This document shows positions 34,438 through 43,211 of a stretch of DNA of 44,190 nucleotides, piece after piece. Every line of letters begins with the position of its first letter. The stretch's first letter is position 1. The stretch spans positions 1 through 44,190 of the forward strand of contig CALAKU010000001.1 of NCBI GenBank assembly GCA_937922925.1. The letters run 5' to 3'. The notes below the pieces were generated by a model, which saw nothing but the letters and a program-made list of their open reading frames with translations, made no database searches and was not told the DNA's origin. The stretch comes from an uncultured Arenicella sp. GTDB taxonomy: Bacteria > Pseudomonadota > Gammaproteobacteria > Arenicellales > Arenicellaceae. A program made the translations under genes and the position numbers.

Positions 34438-34468
34438 ACGCTGCCAGGCTTCTGGTGGCGTTTTTTTT
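34438..34468 (+). terminator. Rho-independent terminator after rne
   Basis: ACGCTGCCAG (34438-34447) pairs with CTGGTGGCGT (34452-34461), including two G-U wobbles, around the loop GCTT, followed by a run of eight T. It lies 46 bases after the rne stop. Confidence 0.9.
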
Positions 34469-34640
34469 GATGCTTGGTTTGATCTAAAACCATTGATGGG
34501 GTTTGTGAATTTCCTAATCTCAGGCGCACTAGCAAGAAACCAAACAAAGCCTGCAATGGATGCTAATATAAATACACGGTCGATCTTTGCTTAACCCTAG
34601 CAAGATCAACCAACCCTACAACCTAAGCCTATAAAAAACT

Positions 34641-36425
34641 ATGTGTGGTATCGCAGGATATATTTCCGATGCTGCGCAACCGCTGCCAGCGCCCCAAATT
34701 GCTTCGCGAGTTAATGCGATGCAGGCAGCCCTTGTGCATCGCGGCCCTGATCATCAAGGCCTGTTTGCTTCGACCTCTGGTCGAGCCGTGTTCTGTCATA
34801 CTCGCCTTGCCATTATTGATCTCAGCGATAAAGCAAATCAGCCTATGCTGAGCGACGACCAGCGCTACGCCCTTAGCCTGAACGGCGAGGTCTACAATCA
34901 TAAAAAACTTCGGGAGCGACTCCTAAATAAAGGGCACTCTTTTAAAACAGAGTCCGATACCGAAGTCGTTTTAAAGCTGCTGATAGAAGAAGGCCCCTCT
35001 GCCTTACAATTGCTTAGAGGCATGTTCTGCCTAGCATTTTGGGATGAGGCCCAACAAAGTCTATTACTCGCCAGAGACCCGCTTGGGATTAAGCCCGTCT
35101 ACTATTGCGCGCGCGACGGCCATTTGGCTTATGCCTCTGAGGTCAGAGCCTTGCTTAAAGCCAAGTTAAGCTCGCAAAAGCTCTCGTCACGTGGCCTGCA
35201 ACACTATTTATTGCGAGGTAGCTTTAGCGAGCCCGATACTGCTTTTACCGATGTAAAGCTGCTTCCCGCCGGCACCTATTTTGTCTGGAAAAAAGGAAAA
35301 CCAAAGCTGCGCCGCTACTGGTCTTTTGGGTTTTCAGAACAGCCGATGACATCACAGCGAGCGACTGAAATCACCCGCATGGCTCTCGAGCACAGCGTCA
35401 GAGCGCATTTGGTTAGCGACGTACCCGTAGGATTGTTCTTAAGCGGTGGAATCGACTCAACGGCTATTTTAGCCATCGCTTCAAAGTTAAGCTCGACGCC
35501 AATTAATACCTATTCCATTGCCTTTGAAGACACAGCCTGGAATGAAGGCGAGATCGCCAAAAAAACAGCCGAACATTTTGGTGCCGTGCACACTGAATGG
35601 GTTTTAAGCCGCTCTGAAGCCGAGGCACACTTTGATGAATTTCTTGACGCCGTCGACCAGCCAACCATTGACGGCTTTAACACCTTTTGTATTGCCAAAT
35701 TAGCGAACAAGCATGGTGAGAAAGTTGTGTTATCAGGGCTCGGTGCGGATGAATTATTTGGTGGCTACCCAAGCTTTGAAGTGCTCCCCCGATGGTATAC
35801 AAGGTTAAACAGATTCCATTTTCTTGGCCCGTTTATCAATGCGATTCGCCCATACATCGGCAAAATATTGCCAACCAAGCTTCGTCGAGGATTGGATATC
35901 CTTAGACATGCCAATCAACTCGGCTCTTATTTCCAAGCCTTTCGCGGTGTGTTCTCTGAAATCGAGGCGCAAGCCTTGTCTGGATTTTTGAGCCGCAAGA
36001 TCAGCCCGACCAAAGCCTTAGAAGTTAAATCAACTGAGCTTCGCAACCAGGTTAGCGAACTTGAGCTAACTCAGTATTGCCGCAATCAATTGCTACGCGA
36101 TTCCGACGTCTTCTCGATGTACTTCGGTCTAGAGCTACGCGTGCCGTTTGTCGACAAGGTGCTGGTAGAGCAAATAGCTCAAATCCCCGCTGACCTGCGG
36201 CTCGAGACGGGCAAACGGCTGTTGGTCGACAGCGTAAGTGAGCTGCCTGACTGGGTTTTAGATCAGCCTAAAAAAGGCTTTCGATTTCCTTTTGACGAAT
36301 GGTTTGAAGCGCATTGGAATGACATGCCAACCCCGAAGGTTCCGAAGTGGATTAACTTATCGCCATGGTACCGTCGCTGGAGTTTGACCGTATTGCAGCA
36401 TTGGCTCAATGCTCACTCGAAATAA
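34641..36425 (+). CDS. Asparagine synthase (glutamine-hydrolysing) family amidotransferase
   Basis: A 594-residue two-domain enzyme. Residues 2 to about 190 are a class II glutamine amidotransferase with the nucleophile Cys2 (MCGIAGYI), HRGPDHQG and NGEVYNH. The rest is the ATP-pyrophosphatase synthetase domain with FLSGGIDSTAIL, GLGADELFGGYPSF and a C-terminal LRVPFVDKVLVEQ and PKKGFRFPFDEW. It would amidate aspartate, or a sugar carboxylate in a surface polysaccharide, as the AsnB-like proteins of O-antigen and exopolysaccharide clusters do. The start must be here, since Cys2 is catalytic, although no Shine-Dalgarno is obvious. It is directly followed by a glycosyltransferase, which favours the polysaccharide role. 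Confidence 0.92.
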   Translation: MCGIAGYISDAAQPLPAPQIASRVNAMQAALVHRGPDHQGLFASTSGRAVFCHTRLAIIDLSDKANQPMLSDDQRYALSLNGEVYNHKKLRERLLNKGHSFKTESDTEVVLKLLIEEGPSALQLLRGMFCLAFWDEAQQSLLLARDPLGIKPVYYCARDGHLAYASEVRALLKAKLSSQKLSSRGLQHYLLRGSFSEPDTAFTDVKLLPAGTYFVWKKGKPKLRRYWSFGFSEQPMTSQRATEITRMALEHSVRAHLVSDVPVGLFLSGGIDSTAILAIASKLSSTPINTYSIAFEDTAWNEGEIAKKTAEHFGAVHTEWVLSRSEAEAHFDEFLDAVDQPTIDGFNTFCIAKLANKHGEKVVLSGLGADELFGGYPSFEVLPRWYTRLNRFHFLGPFINAIRPYIGKILPTKLRRGLDILRHANQLGSYFQAFRGVFSEIEAQALSGFLSRKISPTKALEVKSTELRNQVSELELTQYCRNQLLRDSDVFSMYFGLELRVPFVDKVLVEQIAQIPADLRLETGKRLLVDSVSELPDWVLDQPKKGFRFPFDEWFEAHWNDMPTPKVPKWINLSPWYRRWSLTVLQHWLNAHSK

Positions 36426-36428
36426 GTG

Positions 36429-37610
36429 ATGCGAATACTGCATGTTATCCCATCCATTTCGCCTAAGCGCGGCGGGCCAAGTCAAGCCGTCGTCGAGATG
36501 GTCAAATCGCTGCGTGAGCAGAATATAGAGGCCCAAATTGTAACCTCTAACGACGATGGCGAAGGGCTCTTAGTGGTCCAAACTCATGAATTGATCGACT
36601 ATCAAGGTGTTCCCGTTCGATTTTTCCCGCGTTGGTCGCCCCCTATTCGAGCACTCAGAGAGTTCGCGTTCGCACATGGATTTAGCGATTGGCTGAGCAA
36701 GCACATTCACGAGTTCGACCTCGTGCATATTCATGCCTTGTTTTCCTATTGCTCTACGCAGGCAATGCGTATCGCAAGGGCTAACAACATACCGTACGTG
36801 CTAAGACCTCTGGGGCTGCTGCAACCGTGGTCACTCAATCAATCGGCATGGCGGAAAAAGCTATTTTTAACACTTTGGGAGCGCACCAACATTAATCGCG
36901 CTGCCTATATTCACTGCACCAGCGATCTTGAAGCACAGCAAGTCAAACACGGCTTTAAGAACGCCAAGGTCAAGACAATTGCGCTGGGAATTGAGATGCC
37001 TAACATTGAGCTGGAGAACATTGAGCTAGAGCGACCTGATAGCAAACAACTCGGTATTCCGGCCCAACAGCCATTGCTACTGTATTTGTCGCGATTGCAT
37101 CCTAAAAAAGGGTTGGAGCAAACCCTAGAAGCATTAAGCCTCTTACAAAACAAACACTGGCATTTCGCGATCGCGGGCGACGGAGACCCGGCATATATCG
37201 AAAAACTCAAAGCCAAAGTTGACTCTTTGGAACTCACGCAGCGTTGCTCTTTTCTTGGACACATAGGCGGCCAATCAAAAGCTCACTTATTTCAAGCCGC
37301 GCACTTGTTTGTTCTCTGTTCTCATGCTGAAAACTTTGGCATCAGTGTTTTAGAAGCAATGGCCCACGGAACCGCTCCGCTGGTTAGTTACGAAGTTGCA
37401 CTGGCGCAAATCATTAAAGAAAACAAATTGGGTTACACTTGCGAGCTAAACACAGACGCCATCGCCGACGCGCTTAACGAAGCCTTAGACAATACTGATG
37501 AAACAAAAAAGCGCGCCGAGTTGGCGCGCCTTTATGTGGCCGATCATTTTCAGTGGCCGGCGATCGCAATACAGCTTAATGAGATCTATCGCTCTAGCTT
37601 GCGGCAATAA
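36429..37610 (+). CDS. Glycosyltransferase family 4 protein
   Basis: A 393-residue GT-B fold glycosyltransferase. The N-terminal HVIPSISPKRGGPSQAVVEM with a Gly-Gly-Pro-Ser loop, DLVHIHALFSY, the mid-protein LLYLSRLHPKKGLEQTLEAL, and the C-terminal SHAENFGISVLEAMAHG (the E-x7-E type motif) are characteristic of GT4. It transfers a sugar from a nucleotide donor to a lipid-linked or growing polysaccharide acceptor in the cytoplasm. Its ATG is 3 bases after the stop of the amidotransferase gene, so translation is likely coupled. There is no flippase, polymerase or other cluster gene nearby. Confidence 0.93.
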   Translation: MRILHVIPSISPKRGGPSQAVVEMVKSLREQNIEAQIVTSNDDGEGLLVVQTHELIDYQGVPVRFFPRWSPPIRALREFAFAHGFSDWLSKHIHEFDLVHIHALFSYCSTQAMRIARANNIPYVLRPLGLLQPWSLNQSAWRKKLFLTLWERTNINRAAYIHCTSDLEAQQVKHGFKNAKVKTIALGIEMPNIELENIELERPDSKQLGIPAQQPLLLYLSRLHPKKGLEQTLEALSLLQNKHWHFAIAGDGDPAYIEKLKAKVDSLELTQRCSFLGHIGGQSKAHLFQAAHLFVLCSHAENFGISVLEAMAHGTAPLVSYEVALAQIIKENKLGYTCELNTDAIADALNEALDNTDETKKRAELARLYVADHFQWPAIAIQLNEIYRSSLRQ

Positions 37611-37618
37611 ATTTCGAT

Positions 37619-37678
37619 TCTTAGTGCGGCTCTTAGTGCCGCTCTTAGTGCCGCTCTTAGTGCCACTCTTAGTGCCAC
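37619..37678. repeat. Five 12-bp tandem repeats after the glycosyltransferase gene
   Basis: The unit TCTTAGTGCCGC is repeated five times head to tail (37619-37678). Units 2 and 3 are identical, unit 1 has one change, and units 4 and 5 both end in CAC. The array begins 9 bases after the glycosyltransferase stop codon. It looks like a minisatellite (VNTR-type) created by slippage. Confidence 0.95.
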
Positions 37679-37744
37679 TACCTTGAACGCAAATCTCAAC
37701 TCAGGACTGCCGTCTTTTGCGTCTCAGTTCGGCAGTTAAGTCTC

Positions 37745-39205
37745 TTATGTTTTTGGCCAGCCAAATTCAGCTTTGTTGCCAAATACAAAACGATTAACGA
37801 TCAACGCAAATGGGACTGAGGTGATCAGGGTTACGAACATTTTGTGAATGTAATGGATTTCTGGGAACCACACAAACAACAACATTGCATAGAGCGCCAC
37901 ACCAAAAATCACCGCGAGAATCGCCGCTCGGTAGTCAACATTGCGGAACATTAAGCCCACAATAAAACACGACAAAATCGGCATACTCAATAAACCGTAC
38001 AAGCGTTGTACGATATTGATGATGCTTTCTTGTGTTTGATATATCGGCACTAATGCCAATGCAATAACCACAAACACCACAGTGACCATCAAGTTAAGTC
38101 GGCTGATATTGGTTTCTTTGTCGCTGTTTTTGGTGAAATACTTTTCATGCATATCGCAGATATAAATCGCGCTGGACGCATTTAAAATACTATTAAACGT
38201 TGTCAACACTGCGGCGGCGATACCCGCAGCAAATACACCTGAGAGCCATAGCGGCAACACTTCGGCGACAATCATGCCATAGGCGGCATCGTTCACATCG
38301 CCATAGAGTTTGTAGGACACCACACCTGGCAACACGATGATTGGCGGGATGATCAAGAACCGAATAACCGCGGCCGTTAATACGCCCTTCTGCGCTTCTT
38401 TGACCGAAGGCGACGCCATAGCACGCTGAGTAATGGTTTGGTTGGTGCTCCAGTAAAAGATCTGGATAAAAATCATACCGGTCAACAAGGTGTGCCAAGG
38501 AATCTCTGATGCGCTATCGCCAATTAGAGTAAGCCGCTCAGCGGGAATGCCACTGAAATCCCAGTTGATGGCGTTCAAAGATAAAAACACCACCACCATA
38601 CCCAAGCCAAGCAAAAGTACACCGCTGTAAGTATCTGACACCGCGACCGCTCGCAAACCACCTAAAACAGCGTAACAAGCCCCGATCACAGCGAAGGCGA
38701 TCGACAACGTCATTATGGATACGCTTTCCAAGCCGAACATGCTCTTCATGAATAGCGAGCCGCCATACAAAACGGCAGGCAAAAAGATAAAAATATTACC
38801 CAGCAAAAACAACAAACCGATCAAGGCGCGAATATGGTGATTGTTGTAACGCTTCTCAAGGAGTTCTGTTGTGGTGGTGCATTGGTACTTGTAATAAATC
38901 GGTAAAAACACTTTGGCCAAAATAAGCAGACCAACGACGGCGGCAAGTTCCCACCAGGCCAGCAAAATCATTTGATTGCCGTTCATACCCACCAATTGAT
39001 CGGTGCTCAAATTGGTTAAGGTGATAGAACCTGCGACAAAAACCCAACTTAAGGTTCCGCTGGCAAGAAAAACTTCCTTATTGCCTCGTTCGATACCTTG
39101 TGCGGCCTCAGCACGCAACACATTACGGCATTTGATGTACGTTAAAAAACCAATAAGTGCCGTGATCGCAACAAAGACGGCGACTTGGACAAATTGCATT
39201 TCCAT
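37745..39205 (-). CDS. Sodium:solute symporter (SSS/SLC5 family)
   Basis: A 486-residue membrane protein with about 13 predicted helices spread over its full length. Family marks are the N-terminal GTLSWVFVAGSITLTNLSTDQLVGMNG region (about 49-75), YGGLRA-type VLGGLRAVAVSDTYSG (about 180), and GIAAAVLTTFNSILNASSAIY, a conserved sodium-site helix. It would import a sugar, amino acid or organic anion with sodium. The ATG at 39205 has GGAG 6 bases upstream. It is monocistronic as far as can be seen, flanked by a convergent glycosyltransferase and an upstream DUF533 gene, so no neighbour indicates the substrate. Confidence 0.94.
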   Translation of the reverse strand: MEMQFVQVAVFVAITALIGFLTYIKCRNVLRAEAAQGIERGNKEVFLASGTLSWVFVAGSITLTNLSTDQLVGMNGNQMILLAWWELAAVVGLLILAKVFLPIYYKYQCTTTTELLEKRYNNHHIRALIGLLFLLGNIFIFLPAVLYGGSLFMKSMFGLESVSIMTLSIAFAVIGACYAVLGGLRAVAVSDTYSGVLLLGLGMVVVFLSLNAINWDFSGIPAERLTLIGDSASEIPWHTLLTGMIFIQIFYWSTNQTITQRAMASPSVKEAQKGVLTAAVIRFLIIPPIIVLPGVVSYKLYGDVNDAAYGMIVAEVLPLWLSGVFAAGIAAAVLTTFNSILNASSAIYICDMHEKYFTKNSDKETNISRLNLMVTVVFVVIALALVPIYQTQESIINIVQRLYGLLSMPILSCFIVGLMFRNVDYRAAILAVIFGVALYAMLLFVWFPEIHYIHKMFVTLITSVPFALIVNRFVFGNKAEFGWPKT

Positions 39206-39385
39206 GATGAACTCCCGATTTGGTGATTAAACGCTCGCAAACTGCTGATTCAAGCCCAGCTATTGCTTTTATGCGGCGCATTATTTTTAATTGTCAGACA
39301 AATACTAGCAACAATCCTGTTACCGCTCCACTTTTGTTTTAAGAGATGCGGCTCACCTCTTATAGGGGATCCTATAGGCAATCTG

Positions 39386-40087
39386 CTAGGCGATCTGCTT
39401 CTCCAACGAATCGATCAAGTCGTCGGGCAAACTCAATGATTCGCTGAGCTGTTCCAAATAGAGCTTTTCAGACACCGAGGACTGCGCTCCAATCAACAAC
39501 CGACTCGCCAGATAAACCTCGCTGGCGACCTCTAAGTCGCTTACTTGGGCGGCTAAAGTTTGTAAATCCAACGGCCCATCAAGCATGGGCTCCAGATCAC
39601 CGGCCATTGATTCAGGCAAATGCATCTGAAGAATTTGGTGCTTAATTTGCTGTTGCTCTTGATCGTCTATTTTTCCATCCGCGTTGGCTGCCGATATCAT
39701 GGCATTGATTAATAGTCGCGCACGCAGTTGCGCAGCATCATGATCAAGTTCATGCACCGCAGAAGACATATCCTCAGTTTGCGAGTCTTGTGATTGCTGC
39801 CAGTGCTGATAACCTTGGTACGCCGCTGTTCCCAAAGCGGCAATGCTTCCAAGTTTTAAGGCTGTGCCGGTGAGTTTTCGACCGCCTTTGGTGCCCAGCA
39901 AGGCCACGAGCACCGCCGAGGCAATCGCGCCTTTTTTAAGCCCATCGAGCATCACTTCTCGTTGCTCTCCAGATTCTGGAATGTCGAGTTTTTGCTCAGC
40001 CAGCTCTTGGCCTTTTTCCAAATACTCTTGCCCCATGCCCAATAATTGATCCAAAAGGCGACGCACACTTAATGGCTGTTCACTCAT
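39386..40087 (-). CDS. DUF533 / TerB-like membrane-associated protein (YebE-like)
   Basis: A 233-residue protein. Residues about 50-90 include a Gly/Ala-rich hydrophobic segment (GLKKGAIASAVLVALLGTKGGRKLTG, LGSIAALGTAAYQGYQHW) typical of DUF533 proteins such as E. coli YebE. Residues about 115-230 form a TerB-like helical domain (RLLINAMISAANADGKIDDQEQQQI with its DGKID acidic motif). Function unknown. The start at 40087 (MSEQPLSV) matches the family; a longer frame to 40132 is less likely. It is 87 bases downstream of rlmD on the same strand. Confidence 0.88.
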   Translation of the reverse strand: MSEQPLSVRRLLDQLLGMGQEYLEKGQELAEQKLDIPESGEQREVMLDGLKKGAIASAVLVALLGTKGGRKLTGTALKLGSIAALGTAAYQGYQHWQQSQDSQTEDMSSAVHELDHDAAQLRARLLINAMISAANADGKIDDQEQQQIKHQILQMHLPESMAGDLEPMLDGPLDLQTLAAQVSDLEVASEVYLASRLLIGAQSSVSEKLYLEQLSESLSLPDDLIDSLEKQIA

Positions 40088-40174
40088 GCTCTGCTCTTGT
40101 CGATTTACGTTGTCGCCAGCATTAAAGCACAATTCGAGCTTTTTCAGTAAATTTCGGGCTTTTGTTCAAGGTTC

Positions 40175-41524
40175 TCAAGACCGCTCGAATACAGCGATAG
40201 ACTCGACGTGTGAGGTATGAGGGAACATATCGATCACGCCTGCTTTGCGCATCGTATAACCTAATTCATTCACCAAAACACCCGCATCGCGCGCCAAGGT
40301 CGCTGGCCCGCATGACACATAAACGATGCGCTCAGGTTTAAAATCAGACATGCGTTTGATCATTTCAGCCGCACCGGATCTAGGAGGGTCAAGCAACACT
40401 TTGTTAAACGGGCACTCTAACCAAGAACCGTGTGACTCAGCCGACATGTCTTCTTTGAACAGGTCGCCAAAGTAAAAATCGACATTCTCCAGCTTATTGA
40501 GCCTTTTATTGTGCTCAGCGCGATTCACTAGCGCCTGATCGCCTTCTACTCCAACCACGTGACTCGCCTTTCGTGCTAATGGCAAGGTGAAGTTACCAAC
40601 CCCACAAAAGAGATCGAGCACGGTGTCGTTTTCATTCAGCTCAAGTAAATCGATGGCTTGCGCAACAAGACGTTGATTGATTGAACCATTAACTTGAATG
40701 AAATCGGTTGGCAAAAATTCAATCCGAATATCGAAATCGGGGAAGTCGTAGTACAAAGCGTCTGGCTCTGCCGGCCACAACGCGTGCACGCTTTTCAAGT
40801 TGCCGGGCTGAAGAAACAAGGTCACTTGATTGGCCTTAGCAAACTCAGTTAAGACATCCAAATCAGTTTGCGTGAACGTTTCTAGATGACGCACGATCAT
40901 GGCTAAGGCATTGTCGGCAACTGAAACTTCTATCTGGGGAATTTTATCCGGGCACGATGTTTGCGCCAAACACGCTCGTAGCGCCGGTAACAAATTGGAA
41001 ACTTGCGGATACAACACGTCGCACTGCTGGGTCGGCTGAATATAGCTGGTATTGCGCTCACGGAAGCCAACGATAACGCCGCCTTTTTTTTCAACAAATT
41101 TTGCGCCTAGCCGCGCTCGGCGGCGATATCCCCAATGTTCGCCAATCAAGGGCGGCATTAGCTCTTGGGGCTGCACATCGCCAATTTTCTTAAAATTCTC
41201 GATCAACTGTTGTTGCTTGTATTGTATTTGCATCTTGGCGTCCAGATGCTGTAAAACGCAACCACCACATTGACCAAAGACTTGGCATTTTGGCAACACT
41301 CGATGCTCAGAAGGCTCTAGTACTTCGATGGTCGAACCGAACAAGTAGCTCTTGCGGTGCATCACCGGGACATAACGAACGTGTTCGCCGGGCAAGGCAT
41401 AGTCGACAAACACAACCTTGCCTTCTTCATCGCGCCCAACACCTCGGCCATCGTGAGCCAAGGAATCGATACGAATGTCTTTCGGCGTTTGATCTATCTT
41501 TTTGTGGCGACGGCGGCGGGCCAT
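40175..41524 (-). CDS. rlmD: 23S rRNA (uracil-1939-C5)-methyltransferase RlmD
   Basis: A 449-residue SAM-dependent RNA methyltransferase. An N-terminal TRAM domain (about 14-70) is followed by the iron-sulfur cysteines of CQVFGQCGGCVLQHL and QQCDVLYP, then the SAM-binding VLDLFCGVGNFTLPLA, LLDPPRSGAAEM, and VYVSCGPATLARD with the catalytic cysteine. These are diagnostic of RlmD (RumA). It probably forms its own transcription unit with the DUF533 gene. In Pseudomonas rlmD lies beside cysM and relA; here cysM is 1.7 kb upstream with two genes and a repeat in between. Confidence 0.96.
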   Translation of the reverse strand: MARRRRHKKIDQTPKDIRIDSLAHDGRGVGRDEEGKVVFVDYALPGEHVRYVPVMHRKSYLFGSTIEVLEPSEHRVLPKCQVFGQCGGCVLQHLDAKMQIQYKQQQLIENFKKIGDVQPQELMPPLIGEHWGYRRRARLGAKFVEKKGGVIVGFRERNTSYIQPTQQCDVLYPQVSNLLPALRACLAQTSCPDKIPQIEVSVADNALAMIVRHLETFTQTDLDVLTEFAKANQVTLFLQPGNLKSVHALWPAEPDALYYDFPDFDIRIEFLPTDFIQVNGSINQRLVAQAIDLLELNENDTVLDLFCGVGNFTLPLARKASHVVGVEGDQALVNRAEHNKRLNKLENVDFYFGDLFKEDMSAESHGSWLECPFNKVLLDPPRSGAAEMIKRMSDFKPERIVYVSCGPATLARDAGVLVNELGYTMRKAGVIDMFPHTSHVESIAVFERS

Positions 41525-41645
41525 AGAAAGTCCAGCAAAGTTGGGTTAAATAAAAACTTGCGCAGTGTAGTGCAAGCACTCCCTCAGTGTAAAACAATCG
41601 TGCTATGTTTTAGCTTCAAATCTTCCCATTTATTGAGAGTCTGTT

Positions 41646-42026
41646 ATGACCACCATTGCTCTAGTTACTCTACTGATATTAATCGAATATTCTTTCTTTT
41701 TTATGCTTACGGGAATGGCTCGCGGTAAGACTGTCGCAGCGCCAGCAGTAAGCGGCGAGGAGCGATTTGAGCGAGCCCTTCGAGTGCAAATGAACACGCT
41801 AGAACAAATGGTGGTGACCATTCCGGCAATGTGGATATGCGGCTTGTATTTTAGTTTTAATGTCGCTGCTATTTTGGGCCTGGTGTTTATTGTCGGCCGA
41901 TTGATTTATGCAATTAGCTATATGAAAGAACCCGCCAGTCGCACTCTGGGTTTTGTAGTTGGATTTTTTGCCAACGTTGGCCTAATTCTTTGTGGCCTAT
42001 ACGGTTTGATCAGCCAAATGGTTTAG
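41646..42026 (+). CDS. MAPEG family membrane protein
   Basis: A 126-residue protein with four predicted membrane helices. The segment ERFERALRVQMNTLEQMVVTIPAMW (about 39-62) is the hallmark of MAPEG proteins (microsomal glutathione transferase-like), where the ERALRVQ-N-E pattern contributes to the glutathione site. Enzymatic activity in this bacterial subgroup is not established. It is divergent from rlmD, separated by 121 bases, and its stop overlaps the convergent exonuclease gene by four bases. Confidence 0.9.
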   Translation: MTTIALVTLLILIEYSFFFMLTGMARGKTVAAPAVSGEERFERALRVQMNTLEQMVVTIPAMWICGLYFSFNVAAILGLVFIVGRLIYAISYMKEPASRTLGFVVGFFANVGLILCGLYGLISQMV

Positions 42027-42805
42027 TCAGCCGCTGCCCACACTTCGAGAAATTCCACCAAATGTGGCGCGCCTTTTGATAGCGCGCCTTTAACCGTTTG
42101 GTGCTCGCGCTCTAAATCGGCATCAGTCAAATGCCCGCGAACATGCAACCAATGCAAGTAAACCAAATAGGTATTCAGAGCGTCGGTTTCGCAATAATCT
42201 CGAATGGCTTTAATTTCGCCAGCGCAATATTGTGACCACACCTTAGAACCACTCATCCCCATTTTGCCAGGCAGCCCAAGTAAGACAGCGATCTCGTCCA
42301 GCGGCGCGAACGCTCGATTGTTATAGCCCGCCAAAACATCCATTAAGTCGGTATGACGCAAGTGAAAGCGGCCGATGTAGTTATTCCATTTAAAATTGCT
42401 GTCATCGTCGCCTAAATCCCAATAGCGCGGAGCTTGTACGCCATTAATCAAGCCTCGGTAATGCAATACGGGTAAGTCGAAACCTGATCCATTCCATGTA
42501 ACTAGTGTTGGCGTGTGTTTATCGATGCCATCAAAGAAATTCTGAACAATCTCTTTTTCGGAACTGTCTTCTTGGCCTAGCGTCCAAACTGAAAATTGGT
42601 CTTTGTGGCTATTACGATAGACCGCTGAAATCGCCACGACTTTTTGCAAATGCGTAGCGATGAAATCCGAACCGGTTTTTGCTCGGCGTTGCGCGAACAT
42701 AGCTTCGGCAACTTGTTCGTCAGAGAGATCATCACTGAGTTCCAGCAAGCGGCGACCGCCTGTTGTGTCTGGGATGGTTTCGATATCGAAGGCTAGGATA
42801 TTCAT
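42023..42805 (-). CDS. PolB-like 3'-5' exonuclease
   Basis: A 260-residue predicted DEDD-type nuclease of the 'exonuclease related to the proofreading domain of DNA polymerase B' family. Metal-binding acidic residues are visible in LAFDIETIP (Asp7, Glu9), VTWNGSGFDLPVL and YCETDALNTYLVYL. No polymerase domain is attached. Its role in vivo is not known; nucleic-acid repair or RNA trimming are possible. The gene is conserved as a stand-alone gene in Pseudomonas-type genomes. It overlaps the end of the MAPEG gene by four bases. Confidence 0.9.
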   Translation of the reverse strand: MNILAFDIETIPDTTGGRRLLELSDDLSDEQVAEAMFAQRRAKTGSDFIATHLQKVVAISAVYRNSHKDQFSVWTLGQEDSSEKEIVQNFFDGIDKHTPTLVTWNGSGFDLPVLHYRGLINGVQAPRYWDLGDDDSNFKWNNYIGRFHLRHTDLMDVLAGYNNRAFAPLDEIAVLLGLPGKMGMSGSKVWSQYCAGEIKAIRDYCETDALNTYLVYLHWLHVRGHLTDADLEREHQTVKGALSKGAPHLVEFLEVWAAAD

Positions 42806-42879
42806 ACAATATTCTTTACAAATAAATCTTTAGATTTTCGTTTCGGGCTGAAAGATAGAATCTACCATTCTGGCAGATT

Positions 42880-42911
42880 GTTCATTTCTTTGCGCGTGCA
42901 AAGAAATGAAC
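42880..42911. repeat. Perfect inverted repeat with 14-bp arms and GCGT loop
   Basis: GTTCATTTCTTTGC (42880-42893) is the exact reverse complement of 42898-42911, with a four-base loop. It lies upstream of the exonuclease gene, next to the larger repeat at 42934-43062, and both probably belong to one dispersed element. Confidence 0.85.
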
Positions 42912-42933
42912 CAAAGAAAAACGCCACGGTTGT

Positions 42934-43062
42934 GATCGCCCTGCGGGTTCCCGAGTTAACGGCATCATAAGCGGCGCTGCGGAACTCGCTACGCGCTTTG
43001 CGCCGCGCTCAAACAGTCCTCGCGACTACTCCGCTTATGATGCCGTTAAACTCGGCGATCTC
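42934..43062. repeat. Long-armed intergenic repeat element
   Basis: Arms of 24-25 bases (42951-42974 and 43031-43055, both containing AACGGCATCATAAGCGG or its complement) match with a single bulged T. Outside them GATCGCC (42934-42940) pairs with GGCGATC (43054-43060). The roughly 56-base centre is G+C-rich (GCGCTGCGGAACTCGC..GCGACTACTCCGC). The A+T-rich flanks contrast with it. Similar G+C-rich intergenic repeats are common in gammaproteobacteria; I believe this is one of that kind but cannot confirm copies elsewhere. Together with 42880-42911 it fills the 406-base gap before cysM. The remaining bases (43063-43211) hold nothing I recognise. Confidence 0.7.
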
Positions 43063-43211
43063 AAAAGTGGATGGGTTTGTAAGGGCAGCCAAAGCCTTCT
43101 CCAATCAATGGGAAGAGTGTTTTTTGTCCAAAATAGGTAACTATCCAGACAGTTTTCAAGCCGCTTACAGGCGCGATGTATTTGTTTGGGCGCTAAAAAA
43201 GATTTAGTGAT

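Noticed and set aside
33793-34594. Long frames on both strands across the rne C-terminal region
   Set aside because: They are produced by the repetitive Arg/Asn/Gly codons of the RNase E tail in other frames.
37701-37737. ACTGCCG/CGGCAGT inverted repeat after the symporter gene as a terminator
   Set aside because: The loop is 17 bases and no T-run follows on the relevant strand, so support is too weak.
42998-43207. Plus-strand open frame of 69 codons before cysM
   Set aside because: Half of it lies inside the inverted-repeat element, so the frame is most likely a by-product of the repeat.
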